Below are positions 11,456-22,415 of a DNA stretch of 33,650 nucleotides, piece by piece (position 1 is the stretch's first letter; each line of letters begins with the position of its first letter). The position numbers and the translations under genes are program-made. Under the pieces are notes generated by a model. That model saw only the letters and a program-made list of their open reading frames with translations. It did no database searches and was not told the DNA's origin. This stretch comes from Fragilaria crotonensis (lineage: Eukaryota; Bacillariophyta; Fragilariophyceae; Fragilariales; Fragilariaceae), in contig JAKSYS010000676.1 in assembly GCA_022925895.1 (NCBI GenBank), positions 1 through 33,650 of the forward strand, given 5' to 3'.

Positions 11456-11666
11456 TTCAGGAATTGAAATTCATGATCACAAATGAAGAAGTGGTATAGT
11501 TCATATATTTAGAGTCCAAGAGTTCAGGAATCCCACCCAGTGTTAGTAAAAATGAGTCAGTGAAATTCAGGAATTGAAATTTTGGAGCTCAGGAATGCAA
11601 AGTATGAGCTCCTATGCAAGAGATGAAAAAGTTCAGGAAACATAAATTTCAGAGTTCAGGAATACG
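11456..11666 (+). repeat. Right subterminal repeats TTCAGGAA (six copies)
   Basis: TTCAGGAATT occurs at 11456 and 11566, TTCAGGAATC at 11523, CTCAGGAATG at 11589, TTCAGGAAAC at 11632 and TTCAGGAATA at 11656. They share the TTCAGGA core with the left-end copies and lie about 150-355 bp from the right terminus. They face the same direction as the left copies on the plus strand, so the two clusters are not mirror images. Confidence 0.75.
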
Positions 11667-11714
11667 AGGAAACCCGCTTCATACACATGATGTACAAGCT
11701 CTTTAGTCCTAAGT

Positions 11715-11740
11715 TTTTACCTATATTTTAGGTAAAAATT
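11715..11740. repeat. Short palindrome TTTTTACCT/AGGTAAAAA near the right end
   Basis: Nine-base arms flank a seven-base AT spacer within the terminal region of the transposon. The left end has no counterpart. Confidence 0.5.
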
Positions 11741-11794
11741 ATGAACAAAAAATTCTCATATCAAAGATAATTGGTTTTTCATATCCAAGAGCCG

Positions 11795-11811
11795 ACTTGG
11801 TTTTGGCACCC
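11795..11811 (-). repeat. Right terminal inverted repeat of the large transposon
   Basis: ACTTGGTTTTGGCACCC is the reverse complement of GGGTGCCAAAACCAAGT and matches 15-31 with one difference. TAA follows at 11812-11814. Confidence 0.85.
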
Positions 11812-11814
11812 TAA

Positions 11815-12560
11815 GATGTTCAAGATCTAGCTACTATGTAAAACTCTAGTGGAATGTACTGAAGACGTTGAGGACGTTATGAAAGTTGTATATGAGGGTT
11901 TCAGTTTTAGCAAAAAAACTTCAGTGAACTCGAATTTCGAGTCACAACCCAAAAATCCCAAGTTGAACGACGAATGACTGGATCAATCCCATCCCAAACT
12001 CGGTATGTTGTTATCTTGTCCGAACACGACCACCTACTTTTCCAGATTCGCAAGTTGAAAATACAACTCGGAGTTACATGTTATTAGCAAGGGTCCAGGA
12101 GCAGAACATACGATACATACATCTAACCTTGGCATGCTCACCGTTTTCAGAAAGACATGTCCGTGTGTGTCATACGTCGCAAGAGTATGACCCGCGTCCA
12201 AGGAACCTTTTTTCACCCTGCACATTCTATATATACTCCGAAAAGACTGTACGACGGGTTTGAGCTTTTTGGGGGCGAACACTATAAATACGGTTTCCCC
12301 GTAAACGACGTGTATCGTAAAAAATGCAGGAGGTGTTATTAGCCCATGGGTGTCGAAAAAGTTACTATCAGGAATTGATCCAGAAGGCGGACAGCCGACA
12401 GAAGAAGGACATTTAAAAGCGGGGAAAGGTGCGAGGGTCATAAGTCATTATAAGGAGGCCAATACACGTTTTGCCAGAACACGCCCTCTGCATGCTTCGA
12501 GCATAATCCTCCAGAAGTTGTATGCGTTGCAGTTGCATTGATACGCTGGGGACAAGCAAG
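11815..12560. other. Intergenic DNA between the transposon and the Ser-rich protein gene
   Basis: About 750 bp with no coding pattern I can support. The longest open frame (12034-12441, minus, 135 codons) has no recognisable motif and lacks the codon pattern of its neighbours. The distal part probably contains the regulatory region of the gene at 12669. Confidence 0.5.
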
Positions 12561-12561
12561 G

Positions 12562-12571
12562 TCTATATAGA
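12562..12571 (+). promoter_or_regulatory. TATA-like box upstream of the Ser-rich protein gene
   Basis: TCTATATAGA lies about 100 bp upstream of the ATG at 12669 and is followed by pyrimidine-rich DNA (TTTCCCCTCC). Position and sequence suit a core promoter; this is inference. Confidence 0.4.
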
Positions 12572-12668
12572 GTCCAGAGCAACGATACAATACTTACTTT
12601 CCCCTCCATTATTTGTTAGATATCAGGTATTACCGGCATTCGTTTAGTACTCCAAGTATAACACTACA

Positions 12669-15367
12669 ATGAAAAAATTCATGCAAACGAGTGCCGTCGC
12701 AAAGGAGGTGGCGGCGCGCAAGGGCGAGAGGGATTCCATGCTCATGGGGTTGAACAGTACGGCTGGAAGTGACGATGTCGATGATGATCCAGCAGATTCC
12801 TTAGCCTACGGTCACATGCGCATTCGCAAGGATGGGACTGTCATGGCAGATTCAGAAATTCGGGAGCTACGACAACGTCAGGGATACTGTTTGACGTGCC
12901 CAGGAGAGCCCATCAAACTATTTTCTGTGAAACGATCCAAGATGAATCCACTGTATCAGAAGAAGGAACCCATTGAGATATTGAATCAATGTATCAATGG
13001 TGTGTGTTTGAAATGCAACAGTGGTAATCCGTCTGGTGTACGACGCGGCTCGTTTGGAAAACCGTCTTCGGGAGGGACTGCCAACGCTGATATGCTGCCA
13101 GGGACGCTGCTTTCTCTACAGACAGATCCATATTTCAAACAAATGAGGAAAATCAGCTCATTCGGGGCAAATGGTATTGGAGAGATCAGCAGCGGGAGCA
13201 TTCTGTCACCCCCGGGAACAACGGGAGGGTCGATGAACGGAGGCTTCGGTACGAGCACTGGACCGGACCTGAGCCCCGATCAAATAATCCCGCTGTCTTC
13301 GCAAAATAATGGTGCTCAAAAGCGGCGCGCTTCGTCATCCAAGATCACGCGCAGCAATTCAGGAGATATAGCAAAGGTGACACGTTCCTTGACTCCCACT
13401 CGTCTTCATGCCTTGAGGCGGAGCAATTCCGACGACTCGATTGTCTCGACCGGAATTAATGGGGCCCTGCGAGTGTTGCCTCCGCCAAATTTTTCAATCA
13501 AGCGTTCCAAATCCAGCGATTTCGATGCTTCTTTGGACTTTGACATCGCAATCTCGCAAGGCCGAAGTAGTAGTATCCTAGCCAACCAAGTGGCTGAATC
13601 AGATCCACCAATGGAGCTGGACAGTCAAAGAACATCCGAACACGTCGTGTCCAACACTGTCGAACCCAAATTTCCAACGTGGAAAGAGATTGCTGACATT
13701 GCCGTTAGAGCGAAACGAGAAAAAGATGCATTTGGCGTTTCTAAATCAGGGTCATCCAGGAATTGCGCTCAAACTCAGTAGACTCGGATGGATTCTTCAA
13801 CGGTGTTGACGAAATGTCAAGTGCATCGGAAAGTGAGTTTCGAAATTCTTTTGCAAATCTCGATTCCAATGCTGTCGCCGAAGAAAACAAAAGAGATCTC
13901 CTGAAGAAGCAAAACAGCGATTTTGATGCCAACCTTGAAGATGCGGAGGTGCTGCGCATTTCATCGAGTGAACCGCCGAATACAGAAACGACCTTTGGGA
14001 ACAATCAAGCTGCAACAATCCGCACAGACAAAGAATCACCGCCACAAGACCGAGCTACCCCTGAGACACCGCTGAAACAACGACTTCCTTCGACAATCTC
14101 AAACGAGAAAAGCTTGGATCAACCGGATCTGCTTCATTATACGCTATTGCGGTTCATGAAGATGTCGGAAGAGCGATTTGATGACCTGGAAAGGCAGATG
14201 GCCACAGTCATAAAGCAGCAGACTCGTATTTTGCAACAACACGGTGCTATTCTTGACATCCTCTGTGATCGCAAGCCTGTCACCCCTGCTGGAAACACTA
14301 AAGAAAAAGACGTGAACGCAAATCATCTGATAGTTGCGAGTACTGTGTCACCTCCTCTATCTGACGGGGTTCAAGAGATAGAACCCAGTCCAGGCAAGAA
14401 GCTCAAAGAACGAAGCAAGAGCAAGTATGTATCTCCTCCAGCGAAGGTGAAGGATGCTTCCTCGCCTGCCGCCAAACTTGAAAAGGCAAGTGTCCCAGTC
14501 GAACCTGACCCTGACAAATTCGCTCTTGAGTATAGAGGAAATGCCGTTGCTTCGGCGGCTGTCGCCACGGGGGATGATCCAACCGTAGGCAGTTCTGAGG
14601 ATTACGAAATGAAATTAGGTGGTGGCAAGGATGCCGTCGATCATCAATCAGTGGACGACGATACTGTGATCGCGGCCAACCCTCCCAATGTTGGTGTGGC
14701 CTCCCCAAGGGGGAATAGCCCCACGACGACGACGACGACAACAACAACCTCTACTACTACTGGTAGAACTACAATCCGGCGAGGTTCGGGTGAATTGCGT
14801 CGATCGTCGACGCGAAAGAGTGCTACGGACGCGTCGGCATCGTCAGGAGGAGGCAGTCGTCGCGATGAGAGCGTGACACCATCGAAACCACTCCGTCGGC
14901 GAGGTAGTCAACGCCATCTCCTTTCTGCCGAGCGCAGTCAGGGTCGAGTTTTGTCGATATCTCCGACGAGACGCAGCAACAACAACACGCGAGCCAATCG
15001 GGCGCATAGTGCCGACGGTGACGAGATGTTGATGACGATGATGATGCTGAGCAGATCAAGAGTCGCAACAACTCCCAGGAGAGAGAACCGTGTGGATAGT
15101 GCCAATGGTGAGGAGATGATGATGACGATGAATGGCAGCTCAACGACAGCCCCACAGGATTCTGAACAAGGACCAAACGGTGTCGAACACAAGTCACGTC
15201 GAGGCAGCTCACGACGTTCGCGTGGGGATGGTGACGAACTATCGTCCTCTCGTAATGGCGGTCTCGACGCGAAGCAGGATAAAAAGAAGGAGAAGAGGAA
15301 GTTGAAGAAACGATCGTCACGAAAAGGCGACTTTGCTATTGATGAGGATGAGGACAACAACTCCTAA
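12669..15367 (+). CDS. Long disordered Ser/Thr-rich protein with an N-terminal Cys patch; one frame change
   Basis: The ATG at 12669 opens 370 codons ending at 13781. The continuation is in another frame (open from about 13750 to 15367, 534 codons from 13763), with the same style of sequence on both sides (RRSNSDDS, KRSKSSDFD, then RSNSVDSDGFF). This indicates one gene of about 898 residues with a one-base loss around 13743-13763 or a very unusual splice; I found no good GT-AG pair there. Residues about 50-116 read RIRKDGTVMADSEIREL, then Cys74 and Cys77, FSVKRSKMNPLYQKKEP, and Cys108, Cys113 and Cys116, a possible zinc-binding patch that recalls a domain repeated in diatom proteins. A short helix, FDDLERQMATVIKQQTRILQ near 14180-14240, is a coiled-coil candidate. 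The rest is low complexity: repeated RxxS phosphosite-like motifs, a Thr run, a Met/Asp run and a Lys/Arg-rich end. Its function is unknown; a regulated scaffold role is only a guess. Confidence 0.75.
14721..14762 (+). repeat. ACG/ACA/ACT trinucleotide run coding for poly-Thr
   Basis: A run of ACG, ACA and ACT triplets encodes ten consecutive threonines followed by STTT inside the Ser-rich protein. Coding microsatellites like this often vary in length between alleles. Confidence 0.8.
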
Positions 15368-15616
15368 TTCTGGGTGGGTCCCAAGTGCCAAGTACGATGG
15401 TGAGCCCGTTCACTGCGATTGTTGCCTCTCTCATAACCTAGATATAGAATTCTCGTTGAATGTTTGACGTTGCTCTCAAGGGTTTAGCCAACTTTAGAAT
15501 TTGAGGTCCGAGGTACAGATGGAGTACTACCTCGTTTAGTACCATCGGAGTATGTCTTTCAATAGCTATCCAGTCCCCAGACTGTACAAATACTCAAGTA
15601 ACCCTTTTTTATTTCT

Positions 15617-16051
15617 TCACGGAGTGGGAGGATATTGTTGAAAGAGAGGATCCGTCCCTGTAATACCAGCATAGTATCCATAAAACGTTAAAAAGAGAGA
15701 AAATCCAGTGATCAGCACTCCCGATACCAACGGTGCTGCATTGTACAGAGATGATTCGCGTTCATCCAGATCTTCGTCATTGTTATTGTTGTTTTGGATA
15801 AGCATTGCATCGTCGACAAGTGTATCTCGTTTCATCATGGCATCCAGTTCCTCTTGAAGGATCACTTCGCCTGGATCCTCGCCTTTATTAGGTGAGCCCT
15901 TGCACAGTACCGGTACCAATACTTTCACATTCAATGTCGATCTCGCTCCATGCGCGGTAGCAAAGGTAATGGCGAAAGCTTCTGTCTGTCGTAGCCCCAA
16001 GGTGATCGCCACAAGCAATAGCAGGGATTGTGGGGGTGAGGGGCGACGCAT
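15617..16051 (-). CDS. Small putative plastid-targeted single-span membrane protein, unknown function
   Basis: I chose the ATG at 16051-16049 (144 residues) rather than the in-frame ATG at 16096. The sequence then starts with a basic, hydrophobic signal peptide (MRRPSPPQSLLLLVAITLGL), and a TATA-like block at 16111-16130 sits about 60-80 bp upstream. Residues 25-29 are AFAIT after the signal peptide, resembling the ASAFAP cleavage motif of diatom plastid presequences, where the aromatic residue is essential for import (family knowledge). The mature part is acidic with an Asn run (residues 87-91). One transmembrane helix at about 106-127 (PLVSGVLITGFSLFLTFYGY) is followed by a short tail ending PPTP. 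The layout suggests a thylakoid or envelope protein with a single anchor. I do not recognise the family. It converges with the Ser-rich protein gene (249 bp between stops) and diverges from the myosin gene. Confidence 0.72.
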   Translation of the reverse strand: MRRPSPPQSLLLLVAITLGLRQTEAFAITFATAHGARSTLNVKVLVPVLCKGSPNKGEDPGEVILQEELDAMMKRDTLVDDAMLIQNNNNNDEDLDERESSLYNAAPLVSGVLITGFSLFLTFYGYYAGITGTDPLFQQYPPTP

Positions 16052-16110
16052 GACAAGAAAATAAGTGGGGGAAGAAGGAAGTGTATGTAGCAGCATGAAA
16101 ATGGTGGATA

Positions 16111-16130
16111 GTCTATATACTGTATATATG
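16111..16130 (-). promoter_or_regulatory. TATA-like block upstream of the small plastid-protein gene
   Basis: The AT-rich block GTCTATATACTGTATATATG lies about 60-80 bp upstream of the preferred start at 16051. It would be too close to the alternative start at 16096, which supports the shorter protein. Confidence 0.4.
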
Positions 16131-16677
16131 GATAAGTATAGTACTAACGGTAGCTACTCCGAGTACTTTGCACTGTACTATTTGTACAGTACCAGTACAT
16201 GATACCCTACGAGAACATATGCAAGATGTGCAAATGAGACACATCGACGTCACCATCACCTGGGTCATCATAAATGGATAAATCAAAGATCTAACGGCTG
16301 CAACTCCGCGCATGCCTGCAAGAGAGGCCATATCTTTCCTTCACCTTGTCGTACAATAACTGTACTATATATGCATAGTACGAATGACGGTGTATGAAGT
16401 CCTGCGTTCTCTCAATAGAGATTGTGAAGATCCGCGAGGACGCCAACTCTCGTTCGTCGCTGCGATCCCTGTGTGTGGCTGCTTTTCGTTGGTTCATAAA
16501 TCACGAACGAACCAAGTGTGGAGTTGGAGAGCAGTGGATTGTATCCTTGCTTCTTTGTTTCCTCCTTACCTGGTTGTGCTTTGGTTCCCTTTTATCCCTC
16601 ATTTCATTCTATACAACAAGTTCTCGAGTACCTAATAGTATCCCACAAAGAAGGTCTCCAGTCAATTATTCAAGGAC
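16131..16677. promoter_or_regulatory. Divergent intergenic region between the plastid-protein and myosin genes
   Basis: About 550 bp separate two genes transcribed away from each other, so both promoters should lie here. TACTATATATGCATAGTACG at 16361-16380 is a TATA-like candidate for the myosin side, about 300 bp from its ATG. The open frames in the interval carry no recognisable domain. Confidence 0.4.
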
Positions 16678-19600
16678 ATGTCGGACTCGCGTGTGTACGT
16701 TGCGGATAAGGAATTTGGTTGGTTGCCAGCTACGATAGTATCCCAGACTGATCAACATGTGACAGTCAAGGTATTTTCGGTCGATTCTTTGACGGAAGAG
16801 AGTAGTGAACGAACAGTGGCTCTCAAGGAGTACTCGAATCAACAACTACCACTGCAAAATGTTGATGCATCCGGCCATTTGATGGAAATGTCTGATATGG
16901 TGGATCTTCCTAGTCTTCACGAGGTATGTTCTACACAGTATGATGCACTTGAGTACATCGTATATGCCTGTCATTTCTTTTCCTCACTCGCTCAACACGC
17001 ATGCCACAAATATCTCACCCATTCTCTCTGACAAATCATTTCAGGCCGCTATTTTGTACAACCTCCGTGCACGTCACATGACTGGTAAACCGTATACTCG
17101 GGTTGGAGATTTAATTATTGCTGTCAACCCCTTTCGATGGATGCCGGAATTGTATTCCGAAGATAATCGGACCAAGTATGTTGAACGATTGATTTTTTCT
17201 GGTGAGTTTGGAGTTTTCAACGTTTGATTGCGCCTACTGTACCCTTGGTTATACAAGCCTCTCATCCCTTGACTCTTCCGCCCCCCATGTAACAATACAA
17301 CAAAAATAGCCAACACTGGCAACGCCGCAGACCGCCTTGATCCACACGTGTACGAAACATCGTGTCGCGCCTATCGTGGTCTCGCCGTCGATGGGAAGCA
17401 TCAATCGATTTTGGTGAGTGGTGAATCTGGAGCTGGCAAGACCGAGACGGTCAAAATTGTGATGCGCCATTTGAGTTACGTCAGTGGCGACGACACCAAG
17501 TCCAGTGTCGTCGTACAGCGCGTGTTGGATGGTCAACCATTGTTGGAGGCATTTGGTAATGCCAAGACGGTCCGCAATGACAATTCCTCGCGTTTTGGTA
17601 AATTCTTGCAGATGCAATTCGATGTGGAGGATGCGACTCAGGCGGCATACAGTGGACGAGCAATTCCGAATTGTGTCTTGGCAGGAAGTACCTGTGAAAC
17701 GTATCTGCTGGAAAAGTCGAGAGTGGTTGGTCATGAAGATGAGGAACGAACGTACCACATCTTTTACCAACTTCTGGCGGCATCAGACGATTTGAAACGA
17801 GAGTATATGCCACTGCTGGTTGGTAAGACGAATGAAGATTTTAGGTATGTTGGACATACGAATACGACGATGATTGAAGGAATGCTTGATGGCGATCGTT
17901 TTGTCAAGACGCTGGACGCCCTCAAGTTGTTGGATATGAATCAAGCGTCCATCAAGACTCTTTTCGGAGCCATTTCAATTGTTTTGCAGTTGGGTAATGT
18001 TGTTTTCGAAGAAGACCCCAACGATTCTGAAAAATGTATTGTGGCGAATCAGCCTGAATTGGTCACGTTGGCGGATTGGTTTGGATGTTCGGTAGACATT
18101 ATGGAACAGGCCTTGACATTCCGTACCGTCGTGGCTGGAAAGGAGCAGTACAAGGTTCCGTTAAAGAAAGATGATGCCAGAGACGGAGCGGATGCCTTTA
18201 GCAAAGAAATATATCAACAACTATTTTTGTGGTTGGTGTGTGAGATCAACAGAATGACTTGTGCCGAAAAGAATTATGACGATGCTGCAGATGTAGAAGA
18301 GTACGGTTTGATTGGACTCCTTGATATCTTTGGATTCGAATCCTTTCAAGTCAATCGGTTTGAACAACTTTGTATCAATTATACCAACGAGAAACTTCAA
18401 CAACGGTATAACATTGATATATTCCGATCGGTACAGGAAGAATATTCTCATGAAGGCATCGAGCTAGGTGACATTACCTTTGATGACAATGCCGAAGTCC
18501 TTCGACTCATTGAGGGAAAGATTGGAATCATTTCTGTCCTAAACGAAGAGTGCGTGCGTCCCAAGGGTAATGATACATCCTTTGTATCCAAGGTCAAGAC
18601 TGTCAACAAGGAATCATCTTGTTTGATTAGCGAAAAACTCCACAAGCCGAATGAGTTTGCCATTGAGCATTATGCAGGCCCAGTGAAGTACGATGCAACG
18701 AATTTCGTTCAGAAGAACACTGACGCATTGCCGAAGGATATTATTGAGTGTGCATGTTTGAGTACCAACGAAATCATTAAGGTGGAAGTCAAGGCTGCTT
18801 CCGATGCCAAGAACACGGACAGTCATGGAAAACGTTCTGGTGGCACGTTGACCGTCGCAGCAAAATTCAAAGCTCAGCTCACTCGCCTCATGGCAAGTGT
18901 GACTCAGACACAAACCCGATACATTCGCTGTATCAAACCCAATCCTGAGAAACAGCCGTTGAAGATGAATATGTTGAGTTCTGCGGAACAGCTACGATGT
19001 GCTGGAGTGGTGGCAGCTGTAACCATTTCTCGCGTGGCCTTTCCGAATCGATTGATGCACGAAACTGCACTAGAGCGTTTCAGTTGTATCAGTGACGTAA
19101 CTCTTGACTCGCTTATTCAAAAGAGGAAAGAGCCTACAGAGGATAACTTGACTGGATACAAGGACGTCGTCGCGGAGGTATTCGACGGGCTGTTGAAAGA
19201 GATGGAAGCCGAGAAAGCAGGATCAGTCGTGAAGGCCTTCGAATGCGGGAAGAGTAGAATTTACTTCCGACTTGGCGCTTTGGAGTCCTTGGAAGCCAAA
19301 CGACTTGTCGCCCTTGGCGTATTTGCAGTCGCCATACAGAGAACCATTCGAGGATTTACGGCGCGTTCCATCTTTTGGAAGATCAGATACGCTGCAGTTC
19401 TCTCTCAAGCCAACGCCAGGCGTGTCATTTCAAGAAAAAGGTATACACGAATGCAATCGGCGGCAATCGCCATGGAATGTTGGGTCCGATGTACGTTCGC
19501 CAAGCGTGAGCTGCACCGCCTCAAGCGAGAGAAGGCAGCCACCCGAATTCAGTCGTGGTGGCGTACACAAGCGGCTGTGGCCTATCTCACTAAATGCAAG

Positions 19601-20962
19601 CGCGCTTCGACTGTGATGCAGAAGATTGTCCGAGGAGCACTCCAGCGACCGAAGTATCGCCAGGCTCTGAAAGATGCCGAGGAAGAGGCTCGCGTCAATT
19701 CCAAGTTGGCCGCCTTGCAGAAGCGACTTCAAGAAGCGGAGATGAAGTTCTTCCAAGCTGACAAGATGAGAATTGAAGCAGAGAAACGAGCGGCAGGCGC
19801 GCCGCCGGTTCCGGTTGAAGCTCCTTCGTTGGTAAGCGAAGATAAGTCCACTGCACCATCCTCACCTGGGTCGGCTCAGCAGCAGACATTGATCGATGAG
19901 AGTAATGAGATGCTCGACTACTTCCGCAAGGAGGTGTTCAAACTTAAGAGTGCCAATTATCTGCTGCGCACGGATTTGGCAGCGCTACATGAAGAACATC
20001 GCGTACTGCAAGCGCATTCTCAATCCGCGGTAGCCTCTTATACTGCCATGACCAAGGACATCGAAAGGCTTAGTGAGAACAACAAACGACTTGCCCGCCA
20101 ACTTATGGAAGAGAGGGATTTCATTGCGAAACTGAAGAAGGATGCGAAAATGGAGAAGCTTCGGCACACATCGGAATTGAATAGAAAGGCCGAGGAGGTC
20201 CTGGGTCGAGACAAGATGCACGACGCTGAAGTCGCACGCTTGAATCGGGAGTTGGTCCGTCTGCGTCAAATCATAGTCGAGAATGGTGGAACTGTTCCCG
20301 AAGATTCGAAACCTACTGTGACGAAGAAAGTGACAGAGCACAAGTTTGAGCGAGCCTCTTTCCGGAAAGATCCCTTTCAAGCCCGTTTACTTCGATCGCT
20401 GTCGATTCACCAAGGCATGCCAACGTCTCTATCCCGGGCTTCTCTAGCCTCAGCGGACGACGATCCCGGAGCTAGGTCGGGGGTTTCATCTGCGGTATCA
20501 TCCGAGGACGAGGGAGGCTGGCGCCACGGGCAGAGACAGCAGCGCCAGAGGCGTGTTGCCCCTTCTCACCTGGACCCGAAGAGTATTAATATCAACAATG
20601 CCTCCTATCCCCGTCCTCCTCCTCGCCCACACACTTCTTTGGGTGCTGGCCGAGGACGCGGCTCACTAGGCTTTGGTACACCCTTTAAACCTGGCGGTCG
20701 GTTCCGTGGCTCTCCTACCGGTAGTTACAGCAGCCCATCCTACAATCCCTCCATGGCCACGAGGACTGGAAAGGTTAATACTGGGACCAGTCTCGGAGCT
20801 GCGGCTGCAACCGCGAAACCCCAGAGCAGCCTTGCCGCTGCTGTCGCTACTCCCAAGTCGGGTTCCTCTCCCAACGCGGCGTTGACCAGCCTCGCTGGAG
20901 CGGCGGCTGGCAGTGGCTCCAGTCTCAGCCGGATGGCAAACGCTTCGACTGGGAAGAAATAG
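16678..20962 (+). CDS. Unconventional myosin heavy chain (three exons, 1351 residues)
   Basis: Exons are 16678-16923, 17045-17201 and 17310-20962, separated by GT-AG introns of 121 and 108 nt that keep the frame. Residues 1-82 include an SH3-like N-terminal segment (VYVADKEFGWLPATIV). The motor shows LVSGESGAGKTETVK (P-loop, residues 172-179), NDNSSRFGKF (switch I, 224-233), LDIFGFE (switch II, 472-478), an actin-interface segment TRYIRCIKPN near 671, and the SH1/SH2 region EQLRCAGVVAAVTISR near 694. From about 805 to 920 there are several IQ-type calmodulin or light-chain sites, beginning AIQRTIRGFTARS. Coiled-coil stretches lie at about 923-965 and 1000-1130. The tail (1135-1351) is Gly/Ser/Ala-rich and basic, with no MyTH4, FERM or DIL domain that I can see. 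Such a protein converts ATP hydrolysis into movement along actin. The coiled coil suggests dimers; the cargo is unknown. I do not assign a myosin class. Confidence 0.93.
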
Positions 20963-22415
20963 TGGATTTGATAGATCCTCGCCGACACTTCCCAGAGTGA
21001 AAGGTGAAGGCAGTGGAATGGCAGGTGACACGGTGCATGAAATATGAGCGATAATACGACTGTGCTGATGGTTTGGTTTAGAATAAACTAGGATGGTACG
21101 TCATCGACCTGCTACAACAGGTGTCACCCTCAAGTCTCCTCGCGTCTCGACCGATATCTTTCCTATCATGGATTCCGAGCAGAGAGACAAGGTTATAATC
21201 AATGAACCCGAACCAACATAATTCTTAGTATTATATTGCTGCTGCTTTCCAAGGTGGATGGGAACCAAGCCACCACAACGGACAATTCGACAACAGCAAT
21301 GTCGAGGTCAGCCTCCAACGCCATGATGTACGCTGGTTGCCCGGTGGTGCCGGCCTCCAACATGCGAACGGTCATGGCCCTTTCCTCACGAGGGAGGGCG
21401 AGTAATCAGCATTATCGGAAGTCACAAGAGAGATGCTGTGGGTGACAGGCCTCGTGACGGAGGTGAAGGCGCGAATCGTACCGGATACGATTGCCATGTA
21501 CTATTTTTACATGATAATGAAGGTGCAAAGGCATAGGCCACTGCGCCCAAGATGCGACCACGAACATTGCACATAAATGGAAGAATGCATCAGTTCAACA
21601 GTCGCCGCTGTGAAACTAATCATTTAGTCTATCGACACCCTGGACCCGCTGGGCGACATTGGAACGAAATCATTGCCAAAAGACTTATCAACCAGGCTAC
21701 CAAAGGCGATCATGGAATGGTAAGCAGCATGAGTAACCTTCATTACTAATAGATCAGGAACTGTGGGATTGTCGGGTTACGGGCACTGTGCTCGACAGTG
21801 AACGATCGGAGGACATCATCGGCATGGTACTGGATCTGTCCCGATGGATCATTCACATGCCATTACGGTATCACTTTATATGTCATCGTTCCAGCATCGA
21901 TTATCGACATTCGTTTGAATGGTATGATGTTTACGAGTATGGAATATGGAATAGGAAGTTTAAGCAACACAACAAAACGAAATCTATTTTAGGTTCAGCC
22001 GCGCTGCTGATGATTTAGGACAATCGACCCACACGCCTCGTAGAAAATAATACTCGAGTGGATAACGTCCAGTACGAACTGAAGCCACTTGAATAACTAA
22101 ACTGCATTTTGTGTCCAAATGCTGTGGATCGAAGCGATCTATCGCTTAACATTGTGAGCATTTCATCATAACTTACTTGATTAGAACACTCCTATTTGGC
22201 GATTGGAATTCATCTAATTCACACGGATTTAGAAGAATATCCCTCAATTTACTCAAGAACGTGTAGTCCCTGGTAAATTGCAATGGCATGCCGTGCGAAC
22301 TGGAGGTTTCTGACGCCTCGCACACCAGGGAACATTATGCATGATATGAATCTCGATTAATTATGAATGACATGAACCTCACAACACTTGTTGATGCACC
22401 TTGATACCACAATTC
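20963..22415. other. Intergenic DNA between convergent myosin and metallopeptidase genes
   Basis: About 1.45 kb without a supportable gene. The open frames are at most 76 codons and lack motifs or continuity. The region becomes more AT-rich from about 21700. I see no tRNA-like cloverleaf or element ends. Confidence 0.5.

Larger units (their letters stand above)
15..11811. mobile_element. Large (~11.8 kb) terminal-inverted-repeat DNA transposon, Plavaka-like
   Basis: The sequence GGGTGCCAAAACTAAGT at 15-31 recurs in reverse complement at 11795-11811 with one mismatch (16 of 17). TAA lies directly outside both ends (12-14 and 11812-11814), which fits a 3-bp target duplication. The similarity continues weakly inward, with an AGAATTTTTT block about 50 bp from the left end and about 95 bp from the right end. 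Inside are three genes typical of transposon cargo: a transposase-like gene on minus, a GNAT/Ulp1-like gene on plus and an accessory gene on plus. All are broken by frame changes, so the copy is probably inactive. The family name rests on the transposase motifs; the 3-bp duplication would suit the CACTA/Plavaka group (family knowledge). The true end is uncertain, because the symmetry continues outside TAA (CATC on the left, GATG on the right). Confidence 0.8.

Noticed and set aside
12034..12441. 135-codon minus-strand open frame upstream of the Ser-rich protein gene
   Set aside because: It has no recognisable motif and lies where the promoter of the plus-strand gene is expected; the open frame can arise by chance.
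14823..15360. Two long minus-strand open frames rich in Ser/Pro/His
   Set aside because: They are mirror images of the Ser- and Arg-rich coding sequence of the plus-strand gene.
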